The notes under the pieces: model-generated
Told to the model about the DNA's origin: nothing
The model's input: only the letters and a program-made list of their open reading frames with translations
Database searches by the model: none
Translations under genes and position numbers: made by a program
Source of the DNA: Acidobacteriota bacterium
GTDB lineage: Bacteria; Acidobacteriota; Thermoanaerobaculia; UBA5066
Direction: 5' to 3'
NCBI GenBank assembly: GCA_016716715.1
Contig: JADJVE010000002.1
Coordinates: 62,001 to 126,000 of the forward strand
DNA: 64,000 nucleotides
In this document: positions 1 through 7,827 of the stretch, piece after piece
Position numbering within the stretch: the stretch's first letter is position 1
Layout of the letters: the number at the start of each line of letters is the position of its first letter

Positions 1-111
1 CTCGAGGACGTCCGCGAGGACTCCCTGACGGTCCTTGATGAGGATCAGAAGCGACGCTACACTGTGCGATTCGGCGATGTCCGGATCGCGCGGCTTGTCC
101 CCGAACTGTAA
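1..111 (+). CDS. rimP: RimP ribosome maturation factor, C-terminal end (partial)
   Basis: Frame 1 is open from the window edge to a TAA at 109-111 and encodes the last 36 residues of a protein ending in ARLVPEL. This matches the C-terminal SH3-like domain of RimP, the 30S-subunit assembly factor. Its position directly before nusA and infB is the usual rimP-nusA-infB order, which supports the call as much as the short sequence does. The gene is cut by the window edge, so start and length cannot be given. Confidence 0.8.
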   Translation, partial: LEDVREDSLTVLDEDQKRRYTVRFGDVRIARLVPEL

Positions 112-133
112 ACCCGACGGAGAACACGACACG

Positions 134-1891
134 ATGAGCACCCAGCCCCCGACGGAGAACGGCCCGGCGCCCGAAAAGAAGAAGAAGACGAAGGCGCCGA
201 AGGGCGCGGCGAAGCCGCGCGCGAAGGCCGCCAAGGCGGCGGCCGCACCGCCGGCCACGAAGGCCGACGAGATCATCGAAGCCCTCAAGGCCGCCGCGCG
301 CGACAAGGAGATCGACTTCGAACGCCTCGTCGCCGCGCTGGAAGAGGCGATCGCGACGGCCGCCCGCAAGGTCTACAAGGTGAGAGAGATGGGCGCCCGG
401 TTCGACGCGACGACGGGCCTCCTGACCGCCTGGACCCCGTACCGGGTCGTCGAGCAGAAGACGAAGCCGGAGGAACCCGAGGCCGAGGCCGTCCTCGACC
501 CGGACGACGTCCCGCTCGGCGCCGCCGCCGCGCCGGTCCCGGTCGCGGCCCCCGTTCCCGTCGACCCCGACAAGGAGATCCGCCTCCCCTGGATCGAGGT
601 CCTTCCCGAGGAAGCGCACGCGCTCCTCGCGGGCGAGCTCGCCGGCCAGAGCTGGCAGGTCGTCCGAAACCCGAAGGGCGAGGAGTCCACGGGCGACGAG
701 GAGATCATCGACGCCGCTGCCATCGCGCTCGGCGACGAGATCCGCCTTTACCGCTCGACCGAGGGCTTGGGCCGCATCGCGGCGCAGAGCGCCAAGCAGG
801 TGCTCTACCAGAAGCTGCGCGAAGCCGAGCGCGACAACATCTACAACGAATACTCCCCGAAGGTCGGGGAGCTCATCACGGGCACCGTGAAGCGGTTCGA
901 GCGCGGCGACATGATCGTCGACCTCGGCCGTACGGAGGCCGCGATCCCGCGCGAGCACCAGTCGCGCGCGGAGCGCTACACGCAGGGCGAGCGCGTGCGC
1001 GGCGTCCTCGTGGACGTCCACAAGAACCCCAAGGGTTCGCAGATCATCCTGTCGCGCACGGTGCCCGAGCTCCTCATGCGCCTCATGGAAATGGAAGTTC
1101 CGGAGATCTACGACGGCACCGTCGTCATCCGGGGCTGCGTCCGCCAGCCCGGCGACCGCGCGAAGGTGGCGGTCTCGTCGCGCGAGCGCGACGTGGACCC
1201 GGTCGGCGCGTGCGTCGGCATGCGCGGCGCGCGCGTGCAGGCGATCATGCGCGAGCTGCGCGGCGAGCGCATCGACATCATCCAGTACTCGGACGACCTC
1301 GTCACGTACGCGCAGAACGCGCTCTCCCCCGCGAAGATCACGCGCGTTTCGGCCATGCCCGCGGATGACGAGGCCGAGCCGGAGATCGACGCCGACGGCG
1401 AGCCCATCGAGCCGGTCCCGACGCTCGAGTGCATCGTGGAGGAGGACCAGCTCTCCCTCGCGATCGGCAAGCGGGGCCAGAACGTCCGTCTCGCGGCCGC
1501 CCTCATCGGCGCGCGCATCGAGATCAAGAGCGAGCAGGCCGTCAAGGCCGAGGTCGCCGACGCGCTCCAGCGCATGCTCATCGCGTCGCAGCGCCGCGGC
1601 ACGGCCCTCTCCGAGGTGCCCGACCTCGACGCCTCCGCCGCGTCGGCGTTCGAGGCTGCCGGGTTCGCCACCGTGGGCGATCTCCTCGACGCCGCTCTCG
1701 GCGAAGGCGAGAACCCGCTGGCGGCCGTGGCGCTCGAACCCGCCGCCCGCGACGCCGCCATCGAGGCCGCCCGCGCCTTCGACGAAGCGCCCCCCGAAGA
1801 CGAAGAAGAAGAAGAAGAGACCCTCGAGTTCCAGGAAACCGCCGACGAGGAGTCCTCGTCCGCTCCCGTGACGGAGACTCCCGAAAAGTGA
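134..1891 (+). CDS. nusA: Transcription termination/antitermination factor NusA
   Basis: A 585-residue NusA, the RNA polymerase-binding elongation, pausing and termination factor. The ATG at 134 follows a GGAGA at about 119-123; an in-frame start at 35 lies inside rimP and is unlikely. Visible parts are a Lys/Ala-rich N-terminal extension (residues 1-45), an N-terminal RNAP-binding domain interrupted by a Pro/Ala/Glu-rich insert (about 110-150), an S1 domain from about 246, and KH domains with GACVGMRGARVQ near 358 and LAIGKRGQNVRLA near 442. An acidic tail with a run of six Glu ends the protein, which is longer than the roughly 345-500 residues common in bacteria. The stop overlaps the infB GTG, so translation is probably coupled. 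Confidence 0.96.
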   Translation: MSTQPPTENGPAPEKKKKTKAPKGAAKPRAKAAKAAAAPPATKADEIIEALKAAARDKEIDFERLVAALEEAIATAARKVYKVREMGARFDATTGLLTAWTPYRVVEQKTKPEEPEAEAVLDPDDVPLGAAAAPVPVAAPVPVDPDKEIRLPWIEVLPEEAHALLAGELAGQSWQVVRNPKGEESTGDEEIIDAAAIALGDEIRLYRSTEGLGRIAAQSAKQVLYQKLREAERDNIYNEYSPKVGELITGTVKRFERGDMIVDLGRTEAAIPREHQSRAERYTQGERVRGVLVDVHKNPKGSQIILSRTVPELLMRLMEMEVPEIYDGTVVIRGCVRQPGDRAKVAVSSRERDVDPVGACVGMRGARVQAIMRELRGERIDIIQYSDDLVTYAQNALSPAKITRVSAMPADDEAEPEIDADGEPIEPVPTLECIVEEDQLSLAIGKRGQNVRLAAALIGARIEIKSEQAVKAEVADALQRMLIASQRRGTALSEVPDLDASAASAFEAAGFATVGDLLDAALGEGENPLAAVALEPAARDAAIEAARAFDEAPPEDEEEEEETLEFQETADEESSSAPVTETPEK

Positions 1892-4800
1892 AACCGACCG
1901 CCGCGAAGTTCACCGTCACCCAGCTCGCGAAGATGATGGGCAAGCCCCCGAAGGAGGTCCTCTTCCTCCTCCAGGGCATCGGCGTCGACGTCAAGACTCC
2001 CGATTCCGTTCTCGACGCCGCGACCGCCACCGCCCTGCTGGCGGGCAAGACCCAGGCGCCGAAGTCGCTCATCGTCCGGGGGGCGCCCACCGCCCCGTCC
2101 GCCGCCGCTCTCGCGACGGCCGCCGCCGCCAAGGCCAAGACCGAACGCGCGGCGCTCAAGCGCATCAAGATCGTCGAGAAGACCGGCGAGGTCGAGGCCG
2201 AGACGACCGAGGCCGGCGAAATCGCCGAGGCCGGCGCCGAGAGCCCGGTGGCCGCCGAGGCCGCCGCGCCCGCTCCGCCGCACGAAGCCGAGGCCGCCGA
2301 GCCCGCCCCCGCCGCTCCGGCATTCGAAGCCGCCGCCCCCGCGGCCCCAGCGCCGAAACCCGAACCCAGGCCCGAGCCGAGCCCGGCTCCGGCGGTAGTT
2401 TCCGCCCCGGTCGCGCACGCCCCGGCGCCTCCCGCGTCGCGCCCGGCCGTTCCTCCCATGCGCGTCGCGCGCCCGGCCGTGCCGCCCGCGCGTCCGGCCA
2501 TGCCGCCACCGCGGCCCGCGCCGCCGCCGCCGGCCCCGGTCGGCGCGCTCCAGCGTCTCCTCAAGCGCGAGGGCACTCTGCCTCCGCGCCCGACCGCGGC
2601 TTCGGCCCCGCCGCCCCAGCAGCGTGGCGACCAGATGTCGGCGTACGGCGCGAGCGCCGGCCCGAACTCGCCCGGCGTCACGCACGTGCGTCCCGCGGCG
2701 CCGCCTCCCGCTCAGGCGGGCGCCCCCGCGGCCCCCGCCGCTCCCCTGCGTGGAGCCGGCGGACTCGGCCGCGCCGTCATCGCGGCCCCGACTCCGGCCA
2801 CCGTTCGCCCGATCCGCACCGCGACGCCCGTCATGCCCTCGGGCCCGAGGCCCGGCATGCCGCCCCGCCCGGCGGGCTTCCCGCCGCGGCCCGGCTTCCC
2901 GCCGCGCCCCGGCTTCGAGCAGCAGCGGCCCGGCTTCCCGCCGCGGCCCGGCTTCCCGCCGCGCCCCGGCTTCGGCCGCCCGCCGCTCGGCGGCCCGACC
3001 GCGCCCCCGCTGCCCGACACCGCGGACCGGCGGAAAAAGGACGCGACGAAGCCCGGCCTCGCCGTCAAGAAGGGCGACGCGAAGAAGACCGAGTCGAAAA
3101 AGCCGCGTACGAAAGAAGTCTCCGCGCTCGAAGTGGACGTGAGGGAGTACCTCGGCGGCTACAAGCAGGACACGTACGAGGACATCGCGACGCCGTCGGC
3201 CGAAGGAACGGACGAGGCCCTCGCGGCCAAGCCGCTCTCGAAGTCCGCGCAGCGCCGCGCCGGCAAGAAAACGATGGCCACGGAGACCGGTGAGGTCGTC
3301 GAGGTCAAGAAGAAGGCCGAAGGGCCCGTCTTCCTCTCGGAAGGCGTCACGATCAAGGAACTGTCCGAGAAGCTGGGCGTCCTCGCGAAGGACCTCATGA
3401 AGTCCCTTCTCGCGCGCGGGATCTTCGCGACGATCAACCAGCCCGTCGAGCAGAAGCTCGCGATCGAGATCGCGAAGGAGTTCGGCGTCGAGGCGGCCGT
3501 CGTCTCGTTCGAGGAAGAGCTGGAGCTCTCGCGCCAGCAGACCGCGATCGACAACGCCGCCGAGGCCCACGAAACGAACGTCGCCGACACGTCGGGCGGC
3601 GTGCGCGTGCCCCGGGCGCCCGTGGTCACCGTCATGGGCCACGTCGACCACGGCAAGACGTCCCTCCTCGACGCGATCCGCAAGGAGAACGTCGCCGAGG
3701 GCGAGGCGGGCGGCATCACGCAGCACATCGGCGCCTACCGCGTGGAGACGAAGGGCAAGACGATCGTCTTCCTCGACACGCCGGGCCACGAGGCGTTCAC
3801 GCTCATGCGCTCGCGCGGCGCCAAGGCGACGGACATCGTCATCCTCGTCGTCGCGGCGGACGACGGCGTCATGCCGCAGACGGCCGAGGCGATCGACCAC
3901 GCCCGCGCGGCGAAGGTCCCGATCGTCGTCGCGATCAACAAGATCGACAAGCCGGACGCGAACGTCCAGCGCGTCAAGCAGGAGCTCGCCGACAAGGGCG
4001 TCCTCGTCGAGGAGTTCGGAGGCGACGTCGTGGCCTGCGAGATCTCCGCGAAGAAGAAGATCGGAATCGACCAGCTCCTCGAGATGATCCTCCTGCAGGC
4101 CGACTTGCTCGAGCTCAAGGCCGTCGCGACGGGCCACGCCCGCGGCGTCGTCCTCGAGTCGCGCCGCGAGGCCGGCAAGGGCACGCTCGCGACCGTCCTC
4201 GTCCAGCAGGGCACGCTTCACGTCGGCGACGTGTTCTTCGCGGGCGCCGCCGTCGGCCGCGTCCGCGCCATGCTCGACGACCGCGGCACCCGCCTCACCG
4301 AGGCCGGCCCCGCGACGCCCGTCGAGGTCATGGGCTTCGACAACCTTCCGGACGCCGGCGACACGCTCCAGGTCGTGGAGGACGAATCGAAGGCCCGGCA
4401 GGTGTCCTCGTTCCGCTCCCAGAAGGAGCGCGAGGAATCGCTCGCGAAGTCGTCGCGCATGTCGCTCGACTCGCTCTTCAACCGCATGAAGGAGGGCGTC
4501 GCCAAGGACCTCGCGCTGATCGTCAAGGCGGACGTCCACGGCTCCGAGGAGGTCCTCGTCCAGACGCTCGGCAAGCTGCCGTCCGACAAGGTGAAGGTCT
4601 CGATCCTCCACTCGGGCGTCGGCGCGATCTCCGTCAACGACGTTCTCCTCGCGGCCGCGTCGGAGGCCATCATCATCGGCTTCAACGTGAAGCCCGAGAA
4701 GAAGGCCCAGGACCTCGCCGACCACGAGGGCGTCGAGATCCGGCTCTACTCCGTCATCTACACGCTCACGGACGACATCAAGAAGTCCATGGCCGGCCTC

Positions 4801-5118
4801 CTCGACACCGTCAAGAAGGACGTCACCCGCGGCCACGCCGAGGTGCGCGAGCTCTTCAAGGTGCCGAAGATCGGGGCGGTCGCGGGCTGCATGGTCACGG
4901 ACGGGTCGATCCCTCGTTCCGCGTCGGTGCGCCTCGTGCGCGACCACCGCGTCATCTACGAGGGGAAGATCGGCTCGCTCAGACGCTTCAAGGACGACGC
5001 CTCCGAGGTCAAGCAGGGCTTCGAGTGCGGCATCGGGATCGCCGGCTACCAGGACGTGAAGGTGGGCGACGTGATCGAGGCGTTCGTCGTGGAGGAGACA
5101 GCCGCCTCCCTGACCTGA
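1888..5118 (+). CDS. infB: Translation initiation factor IF-2
   Basis: IF-2, the GTPase that brings initiator tRNA to the 30S subunit and promotes subunit joining, 1076 residues. The GTG at 1888 overlaps the nusA stop (GTGA) and follows a GGAG at about 1873. An IF2_N domain starts the protein. A long Ala/Pro-rich linker (about 90-400) follows, including a GFPPRP repeat block. A second IF2_N-like segment precedes the G domain, which has GHVDHGKT near residue 584, DTPGHEAF, NKIDKPD and a SAKKK motif. Domains II-IV complete it. The unusually long proline-rich linker is its main peculiarity. The genes downstream follow closely, suggesting one operon from rimP to truB. Confidence 0.97.
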   Translation: MKPTAAKFTVTQLAKMMGKPPKEVLFLLQGIGVDVKTPDSVLDAATATALLAGKTQAPKSLIVRGAPTAPSAAALATAAAAKAKTERAALKRIKIVEKTGEVEAETTEAGEIAEAGAESPVAAEAAAPAPPHEAEAAEPAPAAPAFEAAAPAAPAPKPEPRPEPSPAPAVVSAPVAHAPAPPASRPAVPPMRVARPAVPPARPAMPPPRPAPPPPAPVGALQRLLKREGTLPPRPTAASAPPPQQRGDQMSAYGASAGPNSPGVTHVRPAAPPPAQAGAPAAPAAPLRGAGGLGRAVIAAPTPATVRPIRTATPVMPSGPRPGMPPRPAGFPPRPGFPPRPGFEQQRPGFPPRPGFPPRPGFGRPPLGGPTAPPLPDTADRRKKDATKPGLAVKKGDAKKTESKKPRTKEVSALEVDVREYLGGYKQDTYEDIATPSAEGTDEALAAKPLSKSAQRRAGKKTMATETGEVVEVKKKAEGPVFLSEGVTIKELSEKLGVLAKDLMKSLLARGIFATINQPVEQKLAIEIAKEFGVEAAVVSFEEELELSRQQTAIDNAAEAHETNVADTSGGVRVPRAPVVTVMGHVDHGKTSLLDAIRKENVAEGEAGGITQHIGAYRVETKGKTIVFLDTPGHEAFTLMRSRGAKATDIVILVVAADDGVMPQTAEAIDHARAAKVPIVVAINKIDKPDANVQRVKQELADKGVLVEEFGGDVVACEISAKKKIGIDQLLEMILLQADLLELKAVATGHARGVVLESRREAGKGTLATVLVQQGTLHVGDVFFAGAAVGRVRAMLDDRGTRLTEAGPATPVEVMGFDNLPDAGDTLQVVEDESKARQVSSFRSQKEREESLAKSSRMSLDSLFNRMKEGVAKDLALIVKADVHGSEEVLVQTLGKLPSDKVKVSILHSGVGAISVNDVLLAAASEAIIIGFNVKPEKKAQDLADHEGVEIRLYSVIYTLTDDIKKSMAGLLDTVKKDVTRGHAEVRELFKVPKIGAVAGCMVTDGSIPRSASVRLVRDHRVIYEGKIGSLRRFKDDASEVKQGFECGIGIAGYQDVKVGDVIEAFVVEETAASLT
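2875..2974 (+). repeat. GFPPRP-encoding direct repeats inside infB
   Basis: Two exact 43-nt copies (2875-2917 and 2932-2974, period 57 nt) lie in the IF-2 linker. Each is built from a shorter unit encoding GFPPRP. They extend the disordered proline-rich linker and are the sort of repeat that expands or contracts by slippage. The reading frame stays open through all copies. Confidence 0.85.
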
Positions 5119-5128
5119 GGCGGTCGCC

Positions 5129-5470
5129 GTGGTCGTCGCCCTCGCCGTCTTCGACTTTCATCTCCCGGCGTGCCGGGGATTGAAGGAGAAGCGGGCGTTC
5201 CTGAGGCCGCTCAAGGCGCGGCTCAGGGGCGAGTTCGAGATCTCGGCGGCGGAGGTTGCGCACCAGGACCTCCTCCAGCGCGCGATGCTCGGCGTCGCGG
5301 CGGTCGGACCGGACCGGGTGGCGCTCGAGCCCCTGCTTCAGAGGGTGCTCTCGTACGTCGAGGGATATGCGGAAGAGAACGGCGCCGAGATCGCGGACGC
5401 GCGGCACGAGTTCCTGAATTACGGGGACGTCGGCGCCGCCGGAAACGCGTTCGGCGCTTCGGGAGACTGA
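5129..5470 (+). CDS. ylxP: YlxP-like DUF503 protein
   Basis: A 113-residue DUF503 protein starting at GTG 5129, 10 nt after infB. The N-terminus VVALAVFDFHLP followed by LKEKRAFLRPLKARL is the family signature: a beta strand, then the conserved LKxKR segment. Bacillus YlxP sits in the same place between infB and rbfA and is thought to act in ribosome maturation, so the context agrees well. The exact biochemical role is not settled for the family. No signal peptide or membrane segment is seen. Confidence 0.88.
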   Translation: MVVALAVFDFHLPACRGLKEKRAFLRPLKARLRGEFEISAAEVAHQDLLQRAMLGVAAVGPDRVALEPLLQRVLSYVEGYAEENGAEIADARHEFLNYGDVGAAGNAFGASGD

Positions 5471-5471
5471 G

Positions 5472-5870
5472 ATGGTTCGAGAGAAAAAGGCCGGGCCGCC
5501 CAGCCGCCGGCCGAAGCAGGTCGGCGACGTCGTGCGCGCGGAGCTCGCGCGCCTCCTCCGGGAGGAGCTGCGCGACCCCGCGATCGGGTTCGCGACGATC
5601 ACGGACGTCGTCATGGCCGACGACCTGCGCTCGGCGCGCGTCCACGTCTCCGTCTTCGGGGCCAAGGACCAGTTCGCCAAGACCGTCGCGGCGCTCAACC
5701 ACGCGCGCGGCCACCTGCGCTCGCTCGTCGGACGCAACTGCGGCCTGCGCTACGCGCCCGACCTGCACTTCACCGAGGACCACACCCTCGAGCGCGGCGC
5801 GCGAATCGAGGAGCTCCTCCGCACGATCCCGAAGGTCGACGGGGCCGACGACCCCGGCGAGGGCGAATGA
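5472..5870 (+). CDS. rbfA: 30S ribosome-binding factor RbfA
   Basis: RbfA, 132 residues, a single KH-like domain that binds the 16S rRNA 5' region during 30S maturation. Typical segments are QVGDVVRAELARLL near the N-terminus, LRDPAIGFATITDV, and the C-terminal PDLHFTEDHTLERGARIEELL. The ATG at 5472 is 1 nt after the ylxP stop. The stop overlaps the next gene's ATG (ATGA), indicating coupled translation in the nusA-infB operon. Confidence 0.95.
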   Translation: MVREKKAGPPSRRPKQVGDVVRAELARLLREELRDPAIGFATITDVVMADDLRSARVHVSVFGAKDQFAKTVAALNHARGHLRSLVGRNCGLRYAPDLHFTEDHTLERGARIEELLRTIPKVDGADDPGEGE

Positions 5871-6874
5871 CGCGCGACGCCTCGCTCGACGAGGCGTACG
5901 GCGCCGTCGCGGACCTCCTCAGGAACGGGCGCCGCTTCCTGCTCACGGGCCACCGCAACCCGGACGGCGACGCCCTCGGCTCGGCCCTCGGCCTCGCGCA
6001 GGCGCTCGAGGCCGCCGGCAAGCAGGCGCGCGTCGTCATGCGCGACCCCTGGTCGTACGCGTACGACGGGATGCCGGGGATCTCGCGCGTCGAGGTGCTC
6101 GAGGCGCTGCCCGCCGACTGGCCGGCGGCGTACGACGCGATCCTCGTCATGGAGTGCCCCGAGTCCGACCGCACCGGCTGGCCGAACCTTTTCGCGGGAA
6201 GAGTCGTCAACGTGGACCACCACCCCGGCAACGCGCGTTACGGCGCGCTGAACCTGATCGACCTGCCCGCGGCCGCCGTGGGCGAGATCGTCGCGGACCT
6301 CCTCGACCTCCTCCAGTGGCCGCTCACCGCCGACGCCGCGACGAACCTGTGGGTCTCGCTCGTGTCGGACACGGGCTCGTTCCGCTACTCGAACACGACG
6401 CCGAAGGCCCTCGCGCTCGGCGCGCGGCTCGTGGCCGCAGGCGCGCAGCCGGGGCCCGTGAACGAGTTCCTCTTCGAGGCGGCGCCGCTCTCCTCGCTGA
6501 AGCTCGAGGCGCTCGTCCTCGGCACGCTCGCCCTCCACGCGGGCGGCGCCGTCGCGACCGTCGAGCTCCCCCGCCGCTTCTTCGCCGAGAGCGGGGCGCA
6601 GGAATCCGACACCGAAGGCCTCGTGAACCGCGCGCGCGGGATCCACGGCGTCAAGGCCGCCGCGCTCCTGCGCGAGGGCGAGGCCGGCGAGGTCCGCTGT
6701 TCGCTCCGGAGCAAGGGCACCGTCGACGTGCGGAGCGTCGCCGCCCTGCACGGCGGCGGCGGCCACCGCAACGCGGCGGGCTGCCGGATCAAGGGCACGC
6801 TGGACGCCGCGAAGGCGGCGCTGGTGTCCGAGATCGCCGCGGCCGTCGCCGCCGACACTGAGAGGCGCGCGTGA
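5867..6874 (+). CDS. nrnA: DHH/DHHA1 phosphoesterase, NrnA-like oligoribonuclease/pAp phosphatase
   Basis: A 335-residue DHH-superfamily phosphoesterase. The metal-binding motifs are GHRNPDGDALGS (about 28-39), a central segment with ECPESDR where the family usually has an Asp, NVDHHPGN (the DHH motif, about 114-121), and the DHHA1 substrate-binding motif GGGGHRNAAG near the C-terminus. NrnA enzymes degrade nanoRNA and dephosphorylate pAp, and they commonly lie between rbfA and truB, as here. Start and stop overlap both neighbours by 4 nt (ATGA, GTGA). The Glu-Cys in motif II is a small deviation, so the exact substrate is less certain than the family. Confidence 0.9.
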   Translation: MTRDASLDEAYGAVADLLRNGRRFLLTGHRNPDGDALGSALGLAQALEAAGKQARVVMRDPWSYAYDGMPGISRVEVLEALPADWPAAYDAILVMECPESDRTGWPNLFAGRVVNVDHHPGNARYGALNLIDLPAAAVGEIVADLLDLLQWPLTADAATNLWVSLVSDTGSFRYSNTTPKALALGARLVAAGAQPGPVNEFLFEAAPLSSLKLEALVLGTLALHAGGAVATVELPRRFFAESGAQESDTEGLVNRARGIHGVKAAALLREGEAGEVRCSLRSKGTVDVRSVAALHGGGGHRNAAGCRIKGTLDAAKAALVSEIAAAVAADTERRA

Positions 6875-7797
6875 GCGCGCGCCCAGCAGGACCGGACGGC
6901 GTCCTCCTCGTCGACAAGCCGGAGAAGCTCACGTCGCACGACGTCGTCGACGTCGCGCGCCGCCTTCTCGGCACGCGGCGGATCGGCCACACGGGCACGC
7001 TCGACCCGGCCGCGACGGGCCTCCTCGTCCTGTGCGTCGGCCGCGCGGGGCGGCTGCAATCGTTCCTGACCGGCTGGGACAAGACGTACGAGGGCACGAT
7101 CGTCTTCGGCGTCGCCACCGACACGTACGACACGGAAGGGACGCCCGCCGGCGCGCCGCACCCGGGCCCGGCCCCGTCCCGCGAAGCGCTCGTGGACGCT
7201 TGCCGCGCGTTCACGGGCGAGATCCTGCAGGTGCCGCCCCCGTTCTCGGCGAAGAAGATCGGCGGAAAGAAGTTCTACGAGCTCGCGCGCGCCGGAGAGC
7301 CGGTGCCCGACACGCCGAAGGCCGTGACCGTCCGGTCACTCGAGATCCTCGGCCTCGAGGGCGCCGTCGCCTACTTCCGCGTCGCGTGCACGACCGGCAC
7401 GTACATCCGGTCGCTCGCGCACGACATCGGGAAGGTCCTCGGCACCGGGGCGCACCTCGGCAGCCTCCGGCGCACGTCGATCGGCCCCTTCCGTCTCGAA
7501 GAGGCGCGCACCCTGCCGGCTCTGGAAGCTCTCCCGCGCGAGGAGCGCTTCGGGAAGCCGTCCTGGATGTCACTCTCGGAGATCCCGCTGCCCTTCCCGA
7601 TCGTGGCGCTCGCGCCCGCGGAGGCCGCGAAGGTGAGGAGCGGCCACGGCGTGCCCGTCCGGGTGCCCGAGGGCGCGGCGGGCGCCGCGATGGTCCGCCT
7701 CACGGACGGCGGCGAGCTCCTCGCCCTCGGAATCCTCGAGCCCCTCGGCCGGGGCGTCCTCGCCCTCGCCCGCCCGAAAATCGTCCTCGCGGGCTGA
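6871..7797 (+). CDS. truB: tRNA pseudouridine(55) synthase TruB
   Basis: TruB, 308 residues, which makes pseudouridine 55 in the T loop of tRNAs. The catalytic Asp45 lies in HTGTLDPAATG. Other family segments are LLVDKPEKLTSHDVV at the N-terminus, VPPPFSAKKIGGKKFYELAR, and CTTGTYIRSLAHDIG. A C-terminal PUA-like region follows from about residue 225. It starts at a GTG overlapping the nrnA stop and is the last gene of the nusA operon; a hairpin at 7809-7827 follows it. Confidence 0.96.
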   Translation: MSARPAGPDGVLLVDKPEKLTSHDVVDVARRLLGTRRIGHTGTLDPAATGLLVLCVGRAGRLQSFLTGWDKTYEGTIVFGVATDTYDTEGTPAGAPHPGPAPSREALVDACRAFTGEILQVPPPFSAKKIGGKKFYELARAGEPVPDTPKAVTVRSLEILGLEGAVAYFRVACTTGTYIRSLAHDIGKVLGTGAHLGSLRRTSIGPFRLEEARTLPALEALPREERFGKPSWMSLSEIPLPFPIVALAPAEAAKVRSGHGVPVRVPEGAAGAAMVRLTDGGELLALGILEPLGRGVLALARPKIVLAG

Positions 7798-7808
7798 ATC
7801 GTCGGGAC

Positions 7809-7827
7809 GACGCGCTCAGGGCGCGTC
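7809..7827. terminator. Hairpin between convergent truB and membrane-protein genes
   Basis: GACGCGC (7809-7815), a 5-nt loop and GCGCGTC (7821-7827) form a perfect 7-bp stem straddling the stop codon of the minus-strand gene, in an 18-bp convergent gap. It has no U-tract, so it is either a weak bidirectional terminator or a stabilising 3' structure. Confidence 0.45.

Noticed and set aside
1108..4947. Very long open frame antisense to infB (over 1200 codons)
   Set aside because: Composition is Arg/Asp/Leu/Val-rich with no domain; it is the mirror of a high-GC gene with strong third-position bias. infB on the plus strand has full family conservation.
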